A stretch of DNA of 64,000 nt from positions 2,761,270 through 2,825,269 of the forward strand of contig NZ_BDUB01000001.1 of the NCBI RefSeq assembly GCF_002218065.1. The letters are read 5' to 3'. The notes under the pieces are model-generated. The model was given only the letters and a program-made list of their open reading frames with translations, was not told the DNA's origin and searched no databases. The stretch comes from Nodularia sp. NIES-3585 (GTDB lineage: Bacteria; Cyanobacteriota; Cyanobacteriia; Cyanobacteriales; Nostocaceae). Positions within the stretch are counted from its first letter, which is position 1; the number at the start of each line of letters is the position of its first letter. The position numbers were made by a program, and so were the translations under genes. Below are positions 1-8,440 of this stretch, one piece after another.

Positions 1-1704
1 AACTACTCTCACGAGGACAGGTTCTTGATTTCGCTCACCGTTTTGAAAATCTAGTTCATTTCCTGAAGTTTCTTCAGGTGGTAATCTGATTGACTTGAGA
101 TTTTCCAGTACACTTGTTCGGGTAGGATTTTCCGACTTGGAAATAGCTGCAATAAAAGCCTGAGTTGCATCATAACTAGCAGCAGTACGCCAGCTCACAC
201 CTCCGCCCCATGTGTTACAAGCTTCTTGGGCAAATGAGTTGGATTCTTCCCCAAACCAAGGAATCGCCAGAACTAAGCCTTCAACAGCTTTATTACCTTG
301 TCTTAAAGTATCTGCACCGTATAAAGCATCTCCACCTAACAAGTCAAGATTTTTGCCTAACTGTGGGGTAATATTTTGTTTTTCGCGAGCTATATTAATC
401 ACAGTAGAAATCGCTTCTAGATTAGGAAAGAAAATAGCTGCGTCAGCTTGATTTTTAACTACGCTGCGAGCCACTACATTAAACGCATCCAAATTCGGAT
501 CTGCCAAATTTATAGTATTGACAACTTTTCTGTCCTCATCTTCAAACGTATTTTTAAAGGCTTCCTTTAAGCTTTCGCTATATATATCTTGATCTCTATA
601 AAAAATTACCACTTTTTTGATGCCAGTTTCAATGGCATAATTAGCTAATACTTCTCCATTTTTCGCATCAGAAGGAATTGTTCTAAAAAAAACTGGGTAA
701 TTTTTCTGATTTAATTCAGTGCTGGTACTAGTGGGAGATATCATTGCCAAACCAGAATTTTGATATTTAAGTACAGCAGCCTGACTCACTGAGCTACCAT
801 TATGTCCAATTACGCCTAAAACATTCTTATCTTTAATGAACTCTTGAGCAACTCTTTGACCTTGATTAGAATCATTGTTATCATCGGCAATTATAATATT
901 AAGTAATTGAGAGTTTATCCCATCACGCTGATTAAATTCATTCTGGGCTTGTGCAACTCCTCTTAATATTTCTCTAGCAGCATCCCTTCTAGCATTTATA
1001 GGTACAGCTACTGCTAAAGTTAAAAAATTATCTTTTTTATGCGCTAGAGCGTTGTTGTAATAAATCAGTAACTCTGGGTCATTACTCTCAATTTCTGTTG
1101 CAGTTTTAAAATGTGCAGATGCTCCTTGATAATCACTTTTCTGAAATGCATTAATACCATATTCTTGATAAAGATTACCACGACCTAAAAAGAAAGTTTT
1201 TTCGCCCTTACTAAATAATTCTGGTTCAAGTACATAAGGTAAAAAGAATGATTTTATGTTTTTAAATTGCCCTCCCAGTAGTAGCACAACTATCGTCAAT
1301 GAACATATACTAGCTAGAAAAGTTTTGTAATTATGTATTTCTCTTTCTTGACTAGCTTTAAAAAATTGATAATCTTCAACTGACAAGATTTTCTTTCTCG
1401 ACCAATCCAATGCTTTGCGTAATTCTCCACCTTTTAACAGCTTGGTTTCATCTTCACGTTTAGAAGCACGCCATGCAATTAATTTCTCTGCATAAGGTCG
1501 TCTAGCAGCGACTATTTCTTCCACCCAAATTGAATTAAAAACAGATTCATAAATCCGATTGTAAATTCTTAATTTATCCTGCTTCTGTAATACTATTCCT
1601 GAGAGAATTAATTCACTTTCCTCTAGCGTATTATTAACAGCTAACTCTTTTTCATCCAAAACTTTAGTATAAATTTCCAGTAAATCAAAAAGATTGTTTT
1701 TACT
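1..1704 (-). pseudogene. 5'-truncated membrane sensor: AAA-like C-terminus + TM + ABC substrate-binding domain
   Basis: An uninterrupted reading frame of 568 codons runs on the minus strand from the insertion-sequence edge to the window edge, where it is still open. Its first ~115 residues (around VEEIVAARRPYAEKLIAWRA and LSVEDYQFFKASQE) match the linker that follows the AAA-like ATPase domain in many cyanobacterial signalling proteins. Next come one TM helix (TFLASICSLTIVVLLLGG), a short TPR-like segment, and a periplasmic receptor-ligand-binding domain of the branched-chain amino acid type (LTLAVAVPI, GVIGHNGSSVSQAA, MISPTSTSTEL). No ATG follows the junction, an in-frame TAA lies six codons inside the IS, and the whole ATPase domain is absent, so I treat it as a gene decapitated by the IS. 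The domain reading is by family resemblance; the truncation is read directly. Confidence 0.75.
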
Positions 1705-2786
1705 AGACCTCTTGCAAAATTACTTTTATGTTATAGTTGAGGGTTGGCATTTTGGAACTGCTAAATTTAACTCATAGTTATAAATTGCTGCTAGTAAGTT
1801 ACAACGCAGACCATAACGACGACGGCGATTACGATATGTATCACCAAAAATCTTAAAAATTTTCAGGCGGCGATTGACGTGTTCAATGCCAATTCTTGCC
1901 TTTGCTAAAACCCGATTATAGTCTTTTTCTAAGGTTGAAAGTTCTCGCTTTTTAGGCTTTTTCTTAGGAGTGTAACTGTTACTATGATATTGGTTAATTC
2001 CTTGATAACCACTATCGTGGAAACCTTGTATTTCCGGATGAAAATGAACTCCACTAGCTTTGAATAAGGCAAAATCATGGCAGCGCCCTTTACCAAAAAA
2101 AGTACAAATAATTTCTCCTGTTTCTTGATTAATAATCAATTGGCTTTTGAGTGTATGATGTTTTTTCTTTCCTGAATAAAATTCCTGTTGTTTTCTTTTT
2201 GGACGTTCAATAGGCGTTTCAGTTACATCCATTACCACTACTTCAGGTTGGCTCAAACCACCTTGGAACAAGGCTTTTTTCCCGGGTAACCTAAACATTC
2301 CTGACTGCATCAGTTCTGATTCTATACGATGAACAATGCGACAAATAGTTGATTCTGATACTCCCCAACTTGTTGCAATATGAAAATAAGTTCGGTACTC
2401 TCGCCAATATTCTAACGTAACTAAAATTTTTTCCTCAATCATAAGTAGAGGTTTCGAGCCACTTTGGTTCTTTTTGTTAATACTTTGAAATTCTTTTAGA
2501 ATTTTAACCATTTTCTTAAAAGTCTTTCTTCTCACTCCAAAGCGGCGTTTAAATGCTCTTGGTTTTAGTTGTTGGATGGATTTATAGTTCATTGTTTCAT
2601 CACCTCAGATTCTGATAATGACAGAATGTGATTTTATCTTTTTTTGGTGATGTTTTTTCTGTCAGACGTTCCGCGATTACAACTATCGCTACAAACACCC
2701 CAGGCATCAATCTTTTTAGTTATCTCACCCCATTAAGCCTAAGAAAACCAACTATCATAACACAAAATCAATTCTGCAAGAGGTCT
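1705..2786 (-). mobile_element. Complete IS5-family insertion sequence, about 1082 bp
   Basis: The element is bounded by inverted repeats that both start AGACCTCTTGCA reading inward (left at 1705, right at 2786), followed by weaker similarity to about 25 nt. It encodes one intact DDE transposase. Taking the ends as GACCTC leaves a possible TA duplication on both sides; taking them as AGACCT leaves ACT and ATT, which do not match. The element separates two genes that are both missing their 5' ends, so it sits at a rearrangement junction and not at a simple insertion site. Confidence 0.85.
1726..2592 (-). CDS. IS5-family DDE transposase
   Basis: This 288-residue protein has an N-terminal helix-turn-helix region (around YFHIATSWGVSESTICRIVH) and a DDE_Tnp_4 type RNase-H-like core. 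The likely catalytic triad is D122 in VVMDVTE, D193 in GFHDSGYQG and E237 in ARIGIEHVNRRLK. The basic stretch near 203-217 and the C-terminal YRNRRRRYGLRCNLLAAIYN block are typical of the family. It is the only gene in the element and ends about 20 bp inside the left inverted repeat. No frameshift or stop is seen, so it may be active. Confidence 0.9.
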   Translation of the reverse strand: MNYKSIQQLKPRAFKRRFGVRRKTFKKMVKILKEFQSINKKNQSGSKPLLMIEEKILVTLEYWREYRTYFHIATSWGVSESTICRIVHRIESELMQSGMFRLPGKKALFQGGLSQPEVVVMDVTETPIERPKRKQQEFYSGKKKHHTLKSQLIINQETGEIICTFFGKGRCHDFALFKASGVHFHPEIQGFHDSGYQGINQYHSNSYTPKKKPKKRELSTLEKDYNRVLAKARIGIEHVNRRLKIFKIFGDTYRNRRRRYGLRCNLLAAIYNYELNLAVPKCQPSTIT

Positions 2787-3824
2787 ATTCATAAAGTTAG
2801 TAGTTGGGGTAAACAACGACTCACCGACCTTAAAGAGAGTAACAGTGGCGAGTGGCATTGGTTAGCGGAAAAGCCCATCCCCATTGCTGGACTTAACCGC
2901 AGCCTGTGGCGGGCAGCCATTTCTTCTAAAAACTTTTACATCCTGTTGTTTTTATCTGGGATTATCTCTACTGTCGGACTGCTGGCAAATAGTGCCGCGA
3001 CGATTATTGGCGCGATGATCGTTGCGCCTTTGATGGGACCAATAATTGCGATCGCCTACAGTATGGTGGTAGGAAATCAGCGTCTATTAAAGCGTTCTAC
3101 TTTTACCCTGTTGACTGGAATTGTCTTGACCATTGTCACCTCAATGATCATTGCCAGAATTGTGGGGATAAAAACTTTTGGCCCAGAAATTTGGGCGCGA
3201 GTCAGTCCTACTTTACTCGATTTGGTGGTAGCCCTGGCAGCAGGTGCAGCTGGAGCTTATGCTAAATCACGTCGTCGTGTTGCGGATGCTTTGCCTGGAG
3301 TGGCGATCGCTGTGGCTCTGGTTCCACCCTTGAGCGTTATCGGGATTGGCATTGCTATAGGTTCGCAGTCAGTCACTATTGGGGCTTCCCTACTATTTTT
3401 GACCAATTTAATCGGAATTATTTTTAGCGGCTCATTGGTCTTTCTAGCACAGAATTACGGTTCCTTGGAAAGAGCGCGTCAAGGTTTAATTTTATCCATC
3501 GGGGCGATATTTATTCTGGGGTTACCCTTGGGATTTTCTTTAGAAAACTTGCTCCTCAAAGAACGCACACGTCGCAGTGTGGAGTATTTGCTTTACCGCA
3601 GAACTCTGACATTTTCTAGTCAAGACATTCGCCGGATTAAAGTAGAGCGACAGGAAGGTTTTTTGATCGTTGAACTAGAAGTAGCGGCTCCCATCGGTGC
3701 AATTTCCGAAAACCAGGTGAAGATGGTCAGGGATTTTGTGCAGCAAAGCTTAAAACAACCGTTAACTTTAAATGTAAGGGTAATTCCCGTGCAGGAATTT
3801 ACAGCCCCGGCACCAAGTAATTAA
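2628..3824 (+). CDS. DUF389 family membrane protein, N-terminus replaced by IS sequence
   Basis: The recognisable protein starts after the IS edge at 2787 (IHKVSSWGKQRLTDLKES) and carries the DUF389 hydrophobic core of several TM helices: FYILLFLSGIISTVGLLANS, AATIIGAMIVAPLMGPIIAI, and further segments to about residue 305. A soluble tail of about 90 residues follows. The function of DUF389 proteins is not established. The open frame extends back to a GTG at 2628 inside the IS, so about 53 codons are IS-derived and the native start has been lost. No good start codon lies between the IS edge and the first TM helix, so expression would need the chimeric start. It is followed 6 bp later by rsmE. 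Confidence 0.75.
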   Translation: MILSFFGDVFSVRRSAITTIATNTPGINLFSYLTPLSLRKPTIITQNQFCKRSIHKVSSWGKQRLTDLKESNSGEWHWLAEKPIPIAGLNRSLWRAAISSKNFYILLFLSGIISTVGLLANSAATIIGAMIVAPLMGPIIAIAYSMVVGNQRLLKRSTFTLLTGIVLTIVTSMIIARIVGIKTFGPEIWARVSPTLLDLVVALAAGAAGAYAKSRRRVADALPGVAIAVALVPPLSVIGIGIAIGSQSVTIGASLLFLTNLIGIIFSGSLVFLAQNYGSLERARQGLILSIGAIFILGLPLGFSLENLLLKERTRRSVEYLLYRRTLTFSSQDIRRIKVERQEGFLIVELEVAAPIGAISENQVKMVRDFVQQSLKQPLTLNVRVIPVQEFTAPAPSN

Positions 3825-3830
3825 TTTAGT

Positions 3831-4538
3831 ATGGCGCAACTACAACGAATTGCGATCGCACCTTTTCAAATTCAAGAAAATCTGATCACCTTGACAAAAG
3901 AGCAACAACATTATCTAAGACGAGTGTTGCGGTTACGTACAGGCGATCGCTTCATTGCTATGGATGGTAAAGGCAAATGGTGGTTAGCGCAATTGGCAGC
4001 AGAGCAAGCCCAAATTTTAGAAACACTAACCGTCGAAACAGAATTATCTGTAGCAATTACGCTCATGATAGCTTTGCCCAAAGGCAATGGATGCGATGAA
4101 ATAGTCCGTTATTGTACAGAGTTGGGTGTAACTTGTATTGCTCCAGTATTAAGCGATCGCACCTTACTAAATCCCAGTCCTCAAAAACTGGAACGTTGGC
4201 GACGCATAGCCGCAGAAGCCGCTGAACAATCAGAACGCGCTTTTGTACCGACCATTTTAGACCCTGTAGCTTTTACTACTGCTATGACTGCGAGTCAAGG
4301 AAATCACTGTTATATTTGTGAAGGGCGTGGAAATTATCCCCATTTAAACAACGTGATTAAATCTGATCCGCCTGAAATCGTCATTGCTACAGGCCCGGAA
4401 GGGGGGTGGACTCAACCAGAAATTGAGCAAGCGATCGCATCTGGATTTCAACCAGTATCCCTTGGTCGCCGTATCTTACGAGCCGTTACAGCACCAGTAG
4501 TCGCCGTAACCTTAATTTCAGCAAATTGTCAAGTATAA
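3831..4538 (+). CDS. rsmE: 16S rRNA (uracil-1498-N3)-methyltransferase RsmE
   Basis: This SPOUT-class RNA methyltransferase methylates U1498 of 16S rRNA in the small subunit. The 235 residues are full length for the family. An N-terminal PUA-like part (HYLRRVLRLRTGDRF) is followed by the SPOUT knot with ALPKGNGCDEIVRYCTELGV, the EAAEQSER segment, the SAM-binding ATGPEGGWTQPEIE loop near residue 185, and the closing LGRRILRAVTAPVVAV knot. The start lies only 6 bp after the upstream DUF389 frame, so the two are probably cotranscribed. Confidence 0.95.
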   Translation: MAQLQRIAIAPFQIQENLITLTKEQQHYLRRVLRLRTGDRFIAMDGKGKWWLAQLAAEQAQILETLTVETELSVAITLMIALPKGNGCDEIVRYCTELGVTCIAPVLSDRTLLNPSPQKLERWRRIAAEAAEQSERAFVPTILDPVAFTTAMTASQGNHCYICEGRGNYPHLNNVIKSDPPEIVIATGPEGGWTQPEIEQAIASGFQPVSLGRRILRAVTAPVVAVTLISANCQV

Positions 4539-4567
4539 AGCAGTACGTTTTATTTAAGAGAAAAAGT

Positions 4568-4639
4568 AGGTTGGGTTAAGCGATCGCGCCACCCAAAGAA
4601 GCTTTGAGAATGTTGGGTTTCCTAACGTCAAGCCAACCT
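4568..4639. repeat. Long imperfect inverted repeat in the rsmE-TPR gap
   Basis: AGGTTGG at 4568 pairs with CCAACCT at 4633-4639, and the interior (GGGTTAAG, CCCAAC-like blocks) allows further pairing around a HIP1 site. It belongs to the cyanobacterial GTAGGTTGGGTT-type intergenic repeats. It could also act as a terminator for rsmE, although no T-run follows. Confidence 0.5.
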
Positions 4640-4715
4640 AAGCTAGTTGTAGTTTTTAGCCTTAACTCAACGGTATTGAAATATAAATAATGTAGGTATG
4701 CGTTGAAAATAAACG

Positions 4716-5798
4716 ATGATTGAGCAAGTGTCCACTGCCTTTGAGCGTAAAGATTATCACACAGCGGCTAAACTACTAAAACAACTGTTAAAAGAATCAC
4801 CTGAAAACCCTTGGGTGCAATTCTATGTAGCACAGCTGCACGAAGTATCAGGAAAGCGCCAGGAAGCCGAGAAAATTTATCGCCAACTGCTAAGGACTAC
4901 AAGCAACACCAAAATAGTCAACCAAGCCCGCCAAGGTTTGCAGCGACTGCAAGAAATTGACCAAGAAGAAAGACAACGCGCCATATTCAAAGCCACATCC
5001 CAAACCAGTCAACTAGGCGTATTAGTATTAGAACCTTTATCTTTGGAACAGAAAACTCTAGCCGCACCAAAATTTGCTCAGATTATGCAACTAGACCCCT
5101 ATACTGCAAGGCTAGTGCTACCGAGTCGAGGCTGGAGATTGTATCGCACTGGACAAGTCGGAGAACTCCAATTTTATGGTCAACAGTTACAGCAGGCTGG
5201 GGTTCCTTGCTTCTGGACAGAGATAGCCGCAATACAGCAAATTCAAGTTTTTCAGGTCAAACATTTTTCAGCATCTGACCTAGAAACTACTGTTGTTTGT
5301 CGCAACCAAGAAAATCAACTTGGTTCCCTCACATTTAACTGGTCAGAAGTCACAGCCAAAGTTGTAGGACTCTTACCCATTTTTGAGCAAGTTGTAGACC
5401 TTGATCTTCGCGGTAAATTGCAACGAAAAACTCAAACCCAAGACTATGCCCAATTTTGTGATTTACACCTACCTAGTAGAAATTCCATTTTACGACTTGA
5501 TCATCATGGTTATAAATTCACCGAAGGTCTAGAAATTGCTTCTCAAGCTAGCCAAAATACAATCACAAAAAATTGGCATAGCTTAATGCAATGGATTTCG
5601 CCACAGATACCACAAGTTAAAACTTGGTCAAACTTCAAACCCTTCGCAGAGACAGTATTAGATCAAACAGAAATGCTGGGCAACATTCAGTCTCACATTC
5701 ACCTGTTTCGTAGGGAAAAGACTAATTGGGACCCAGCGTTTCATTTATATAGTGGCTTAGTATTTTTGAACAAAACTAAAAATGGTAGAGGAAATTAA
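4716..5798 (+). CDS. TPR-containing protein, cyanobacterial hypothetical
   Basis: A 360-residue soluble protein with an N-terminal tetratricopeptide region over the first ~75 residues (ERKDYHTAAKLLKQLLKESPENPWVQFYVAQLHEVSGKRQEAEKIYRQLL-type helices, seen here as two repeats). A long domain without recognised motifs follows. No signal peptide or TM helix is apparent. TPR units mediate protein contacts, so a scaffolding role is possible, but no function is assigned. It stands alone with gaps on both sides. Confidence 0.75.
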   Translation: MIEQVSTAFERKDYHTAAKLLKQLLKESPENPWVQFYVAQLHEVSGKRQEAEKIYRQLLRTTSNTKIVNQARQGLQRLQEIDQEERQRAIFKATSQTSQLGVLVLEPLSLEQKTLAAPKFAQIMQLDPYTARLVLPSRGWRLYRTGQVGELQFYGQQLQQAGVPCFWTEIAAIQQIQVFQVKHFSASDLETTVVCRNQENQLGSLTFNWSEVTAKVVGLLPIFEQVVDLDLRGKLQRKTQTQDYAQFCDLHLPSRNSILRLDHHGYKFTEGLEIASQASQNTITKNWHSLMQWISPQIPQVKTWSNFKPFAETVLDQTEMLGNIQSHIHLFRREKTNWDPAFHLYSGLVFLNKTKNGRGN

Positions 5799-5838
5799 GT
5801 ACAAACTCTCATACTCTATTCCCCATGATTTAGCCAAA

Positions 5839-6315
5839 TTATTTAGCAGTTTTCATTTTACTAGCCATATCTAGGTAAGAACTCATATTCGCACCTGGAC
5901 GACGACGACCATTAGAGCTAGAACCTGAAGGAGCAAGATATTTAGGTGCAAATGTAGTTTCAACTGGTGGTGTTTTTGTCCCATTGGAAGTTGCGGCTGG
6001 TGCTGCGACGGGTTCAGCCTTAGGAGCTTTGCCATTTTTTGATGGCTTTGCTTTGGAAGCTTTTTTAGCCGTGGGTGCATTTTTCTGAGCAGAAAGCTCA
6101 TCTGCTGGGGAATTCACTGCTACTGATGCCGCAGCTTTTGTACCATTAGCTGTAGCTGCTGGGGACACCTTTTTCTCTTCAGGTTTAGCGGCTGGTGCTT
6201 TCTCAGATGCAGGTTCATCTAACTGCAAGTAGTAGCCATTACCTTTTTTGCCAGGTAACAACCCAGTGATGAAGCCCAAAATACCCGTGATTAACTTTTT
6301 GATAAAACCGAACAT
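5839..6315 (-). CDS. Small Ala/Lys/Pro-rich protein with hydrophobic N-terminal segment
   Basis: I chose the ATG at 6315 over the longer frame because an AGGAG motif lies 8 nt upstream; the product is 158 residues. Residues 1-22 (MFGFIKKLITGILGFITGLL) form an amphipathic or re-entrant hydrophobic segment followed by PGKKGNGYYLQL. The rest is low complexity (Ala, Lys, Pro, Ser) and probably disordered, ending in a short conserved-looking NMSSYLDMASKMKTAK tail. The composition suggests a membrane-associated protein with a flexible linker. I do not recognise a characterised family. Confidence 0.7.
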   Translation of the reverse strand: MFGFIKKLITGILGFITGLLPGKKGNGYYLQLDEPASEKAPAAKPEEKKVSPAATANGTKAAASVAVNSPADELSAQKNAPTAKKASKAKPSKNGKAPKAEPVAAPAATSNGTKTPPVETTFAPKYLAPSGSSSNGRRRPGANMSSYLDMASKMKTAK

Positions 6316-6973
6316 GAAAATTTCTCCTGTCTTTATATATCTTTGACCGTGGTGTAAAAAAAACCGCAATATATTACATTTTTTTGCGCCAACTATGCCA
6401 TTAGGGTGACAAAGCTTATAATTATCTACCTAATTAACATTCTAGTAAAACTACAGGGCAAATAGTCTTAACTCTTTAGTGCAAGCACTCGCAACTTGTA
6501 GACATCAAGAATTTATTATTAAATTTTACGGTAACTAAGAGCAAGATTCTGAAATAATGCTTAATAAAATTTAACATTTTCTGGGGTACTAAAAAAAATT
6601 AAGTAGGGTGTGTTGTCGCGCAGCGCAACGCACCGTCAAAACTTCAGGCGTTGCTGATTTGAAGATGAATAGGATTTTTAATGATGTCACAACCCCTGTA
6701 AAGATGTTCCATGTCACGTCTTTACACCTAAATTCATCCTTGATTTGGGCGTTGCCCAAACTGCGGCTTTTGGTGTCAACAATTCCAGGTGCTTTAGCCT
6801 ACGGCATAACACGCCACTACGAAGAATTTATATTTCTTGATGTACATTGAATTTTTCTCGCCGAGTTACTTACTTAAAATTATCCAGTGGAAGAAGTGTC
6901 ATAGCCTATGGGCAGACAATAGCAGTATTCAGTTAAATTTCCTACAGACTTTTAATACAGGCAAACTTGGGAG
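6316..6973. other. Repeat-rich intergenic region without a convincing gene
   Basis: This 658-bp gap holds a TAGGGTGTGTTGTCGCG block at about 6604-6640, reappearing inverted at about 8127-8160. A module at about 6660-6745 reappears inverted at about 13005-13100. A third module (GTCAACAATTCCAGGTGC, then GGCATAACAC, then TTCTCGCC) at about 6774-6870 reappears inverted at about 14885-15000. An 80-codon frame at 6608-6850 crosses all three and is judged spurious. Confidence 0.6.
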
Positions 6974-7642
6974 ATGAACACCAAAAACCAAGAGCGCAAC
7001 TCCGTCTTATTGGTACATGGCATTGGCGATACCGGAGCAGTTTTCAATACAATGGCGAGTTATCTCAGACAGCTAGGTTGGTCTGTGTATACCATAAATC
7101 TCGTTCCTAATAATGGTGAAGTTGGTCTTGATATTTTGGCACAGCAGATAGCTAATTATGTTGTTAATACCTTTGCCCCAGAAAAACCAATCGATTTAGT
7201 AGGCTTCAGCATGGGAGGAATTGTCAGCCGTTACTATGTGCAACGGCTAGGTGGAATTAACCGTGTACAGAGGTTTGTGACTATTTCTTCACCTCATCAT
7301 GGCACTGTGATTGCTTATGGTTCCCAACGTCACGGTTGCTTGCAAATGCGCCGCAATAGTGCATTTATCCAGAATTTAAATGCTGATGCTGTGATGTTAG
7401 GACAGCTAAATTTTACGTCGATTTGGACACCCTATGATTTGATGATAGTTCCGGCAAACAGTTCACAAATGCCTTTGGGAAAAGGAGTAGTAGTGCCAGT
7501 TGTACTGCACTCTTGGATGTTGAAAGATTCCAGGAGTTTGGCAGTTGTAGCATCTGCCTTGTCAGAACCACTTAAGCCCGATCACCAATTTCGGTGTACT
7601 GATAACTACCAAAAATCGCCTCTGGGTGGCGGTAATATTTAA
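6974..7642 (+). CDS. Lipase-like alpha/beta hydrolase
   Basis: A 222-residue alpha/beta hydrolase of the triacylglycerol-lipase type. It opens with the oxyanion-side motif LLVHGIGDTG and has the nucleophile elbow GFSMGG (Ser near residue 78). FVTISSPHHGT follows, as in bacterial lipases. An Asp near DLMIVP and a His in LHSWM are candidate acid and base. No signal peptide is seen, so it is probably cytoplasmic or membrane-peripheral. The last ~23 residues (after ALSEPL) overlap the convergent VOC gene by 71 bp and look like read-through beyond an ancestral stop. Confidence 0.85.
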   Translation: MNTKNQERNSVLLVHGIGDTGAVFNTMASYLRQLGWSVYTINLVPNNGEVGLDILAQQIANYVVNTFAPEKPIDLVGFSMGGIVSRYYVQRLGGINRVQRFVTISSPHHGTVIAYGSQRHGCLQMRRNSAFIQNLNADAVMLGQLNFTSIWTPYDLMIVPANSSQMPLGKGVVVPVVLHSWMLKDSRSLAVVASALSEPLKPDHQFRCTDNYQKSPLGGGNI

Positions 7643-8003
7643 ATTCCATCAAGTTGTAAAAGGGATCTTCTAAAAAGAAGGTGCGATGTTCCAAGGGAGA
7701 ATCAACAAAGCGATTTTTAGGTGATTCCCGAAAAACCAAATTTTGCTGACGTACCTTTTCTAGTAATTCCTCCCAGTCATATTCCTGAATAAAAATTAGT
7801 CCAAAGTGTCTGGGGTATATAGTCCGCTGGGGTGAAAGGGTTTCTTTGGTGACGTGCGCTACTAACTGATGACCGTAGAGGTTAAGTATCAGCGCTTGGG
7901 GATTTTCACGCCCAGGGATGCAGCCGAGTCTATCGACATAATATGCTTTGGTTTGGGCAATATCAGTCACGGGAAAAGCTAGATGAAATAAAGTTTGGTT
8001 CAT
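7572..8003 (-). CDS. VOC (glyoxalase/bleomycin-resistance fold) family protein
   Basis: 143 residues with the paired beta-alpha-beta-beta-beta layout of the vicinal oxygen chelate fold. HLAFPVTDIAQTKAYYVDRLGC is the first half; RHFGLIF and FLEDPFYNLMEFKYY form the second, supplying plausible metal ligands H7, a second His and Glu. The substrate cannot be told from sequence. The gene converges on the lipase and overlaps its 3' end by 71 bp. Confidence 0.85.
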   Translation of the reverse strand: MNQTLFHLAFPVTDIAQTKAYYVDRLGCIPGRENPQALILNLYGHQLVAHVTKETLSPQRTIYPRHFGLIFIQEYDWEELLEKVRQQNLVFRESPKNRFVDSPLEHRTFFLEDPFYNLMEFKYYRHPEAIFGSYQYTEIGDRA

Positions 8004-8440
8004 AGCTATGTTATGGAAATGGTTGATTTATCCGTAGTGGCTTGGCAAGCTTAAAATGAGGCATTAGCCAAAATCCCTATCATCGGCGTTTTGTTACCTC
8101 TAAACTAATGCACTGAGAATTGTTGACGGTGCGTTGCGCTACGCGACAACACACCCTACATGAGTGGGAAATATTAGCACCGATTTACCACAGTTCTTCA
8201 TAATTTCAGCTTAAGTCCTATAAAGATGTTTGCGTGGAGTGGGGTGGAGACGCGTTAAATTGCGTCTGTACAAGTAGGGAAAAATTTTTTTCTTGTTTTC
8301 CCTGTTTCTTCTCTCTTTGATGTGTAAAAGGAATATAACCTCAGGTTTTTTGAATGGGGTAGTAGCAGGAATTAAACATCCCAGTTCTAAAATTGGTTAT
8401 TCTGTGGATATTCTGGCAAACTACTCATGATTTATTGCTG
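8004..8440. other. Intergenic region with a dispersed GTAGGGTGTGTTG repeat
   Basis: This 437-bp gap contains an inverted copy (about 8110-8162) of the repeat at 6604, with TTGTTGACGGTGCGTTGCGC and CGACAACACACCCTACA. It also has a small GACGC/GCGTC hairpin near 8249-8265. A TTG-started extension of the next gene into this region is possible but less likely than the ATG at 8441. Confidence 0.5.

Noticed and set aside
1702-2789. Clean target-site duplication of the IS
   Set aside because: Only TA can be matched on both sides and the flanking genes differ, so a simple insertion is not supported.
6608-6850. 80-codon frame on the plus strand
   Set aside because: It lies across three dispersed repeat modules whose other copies are not in frame, and it lacks a ribosome-binding site.
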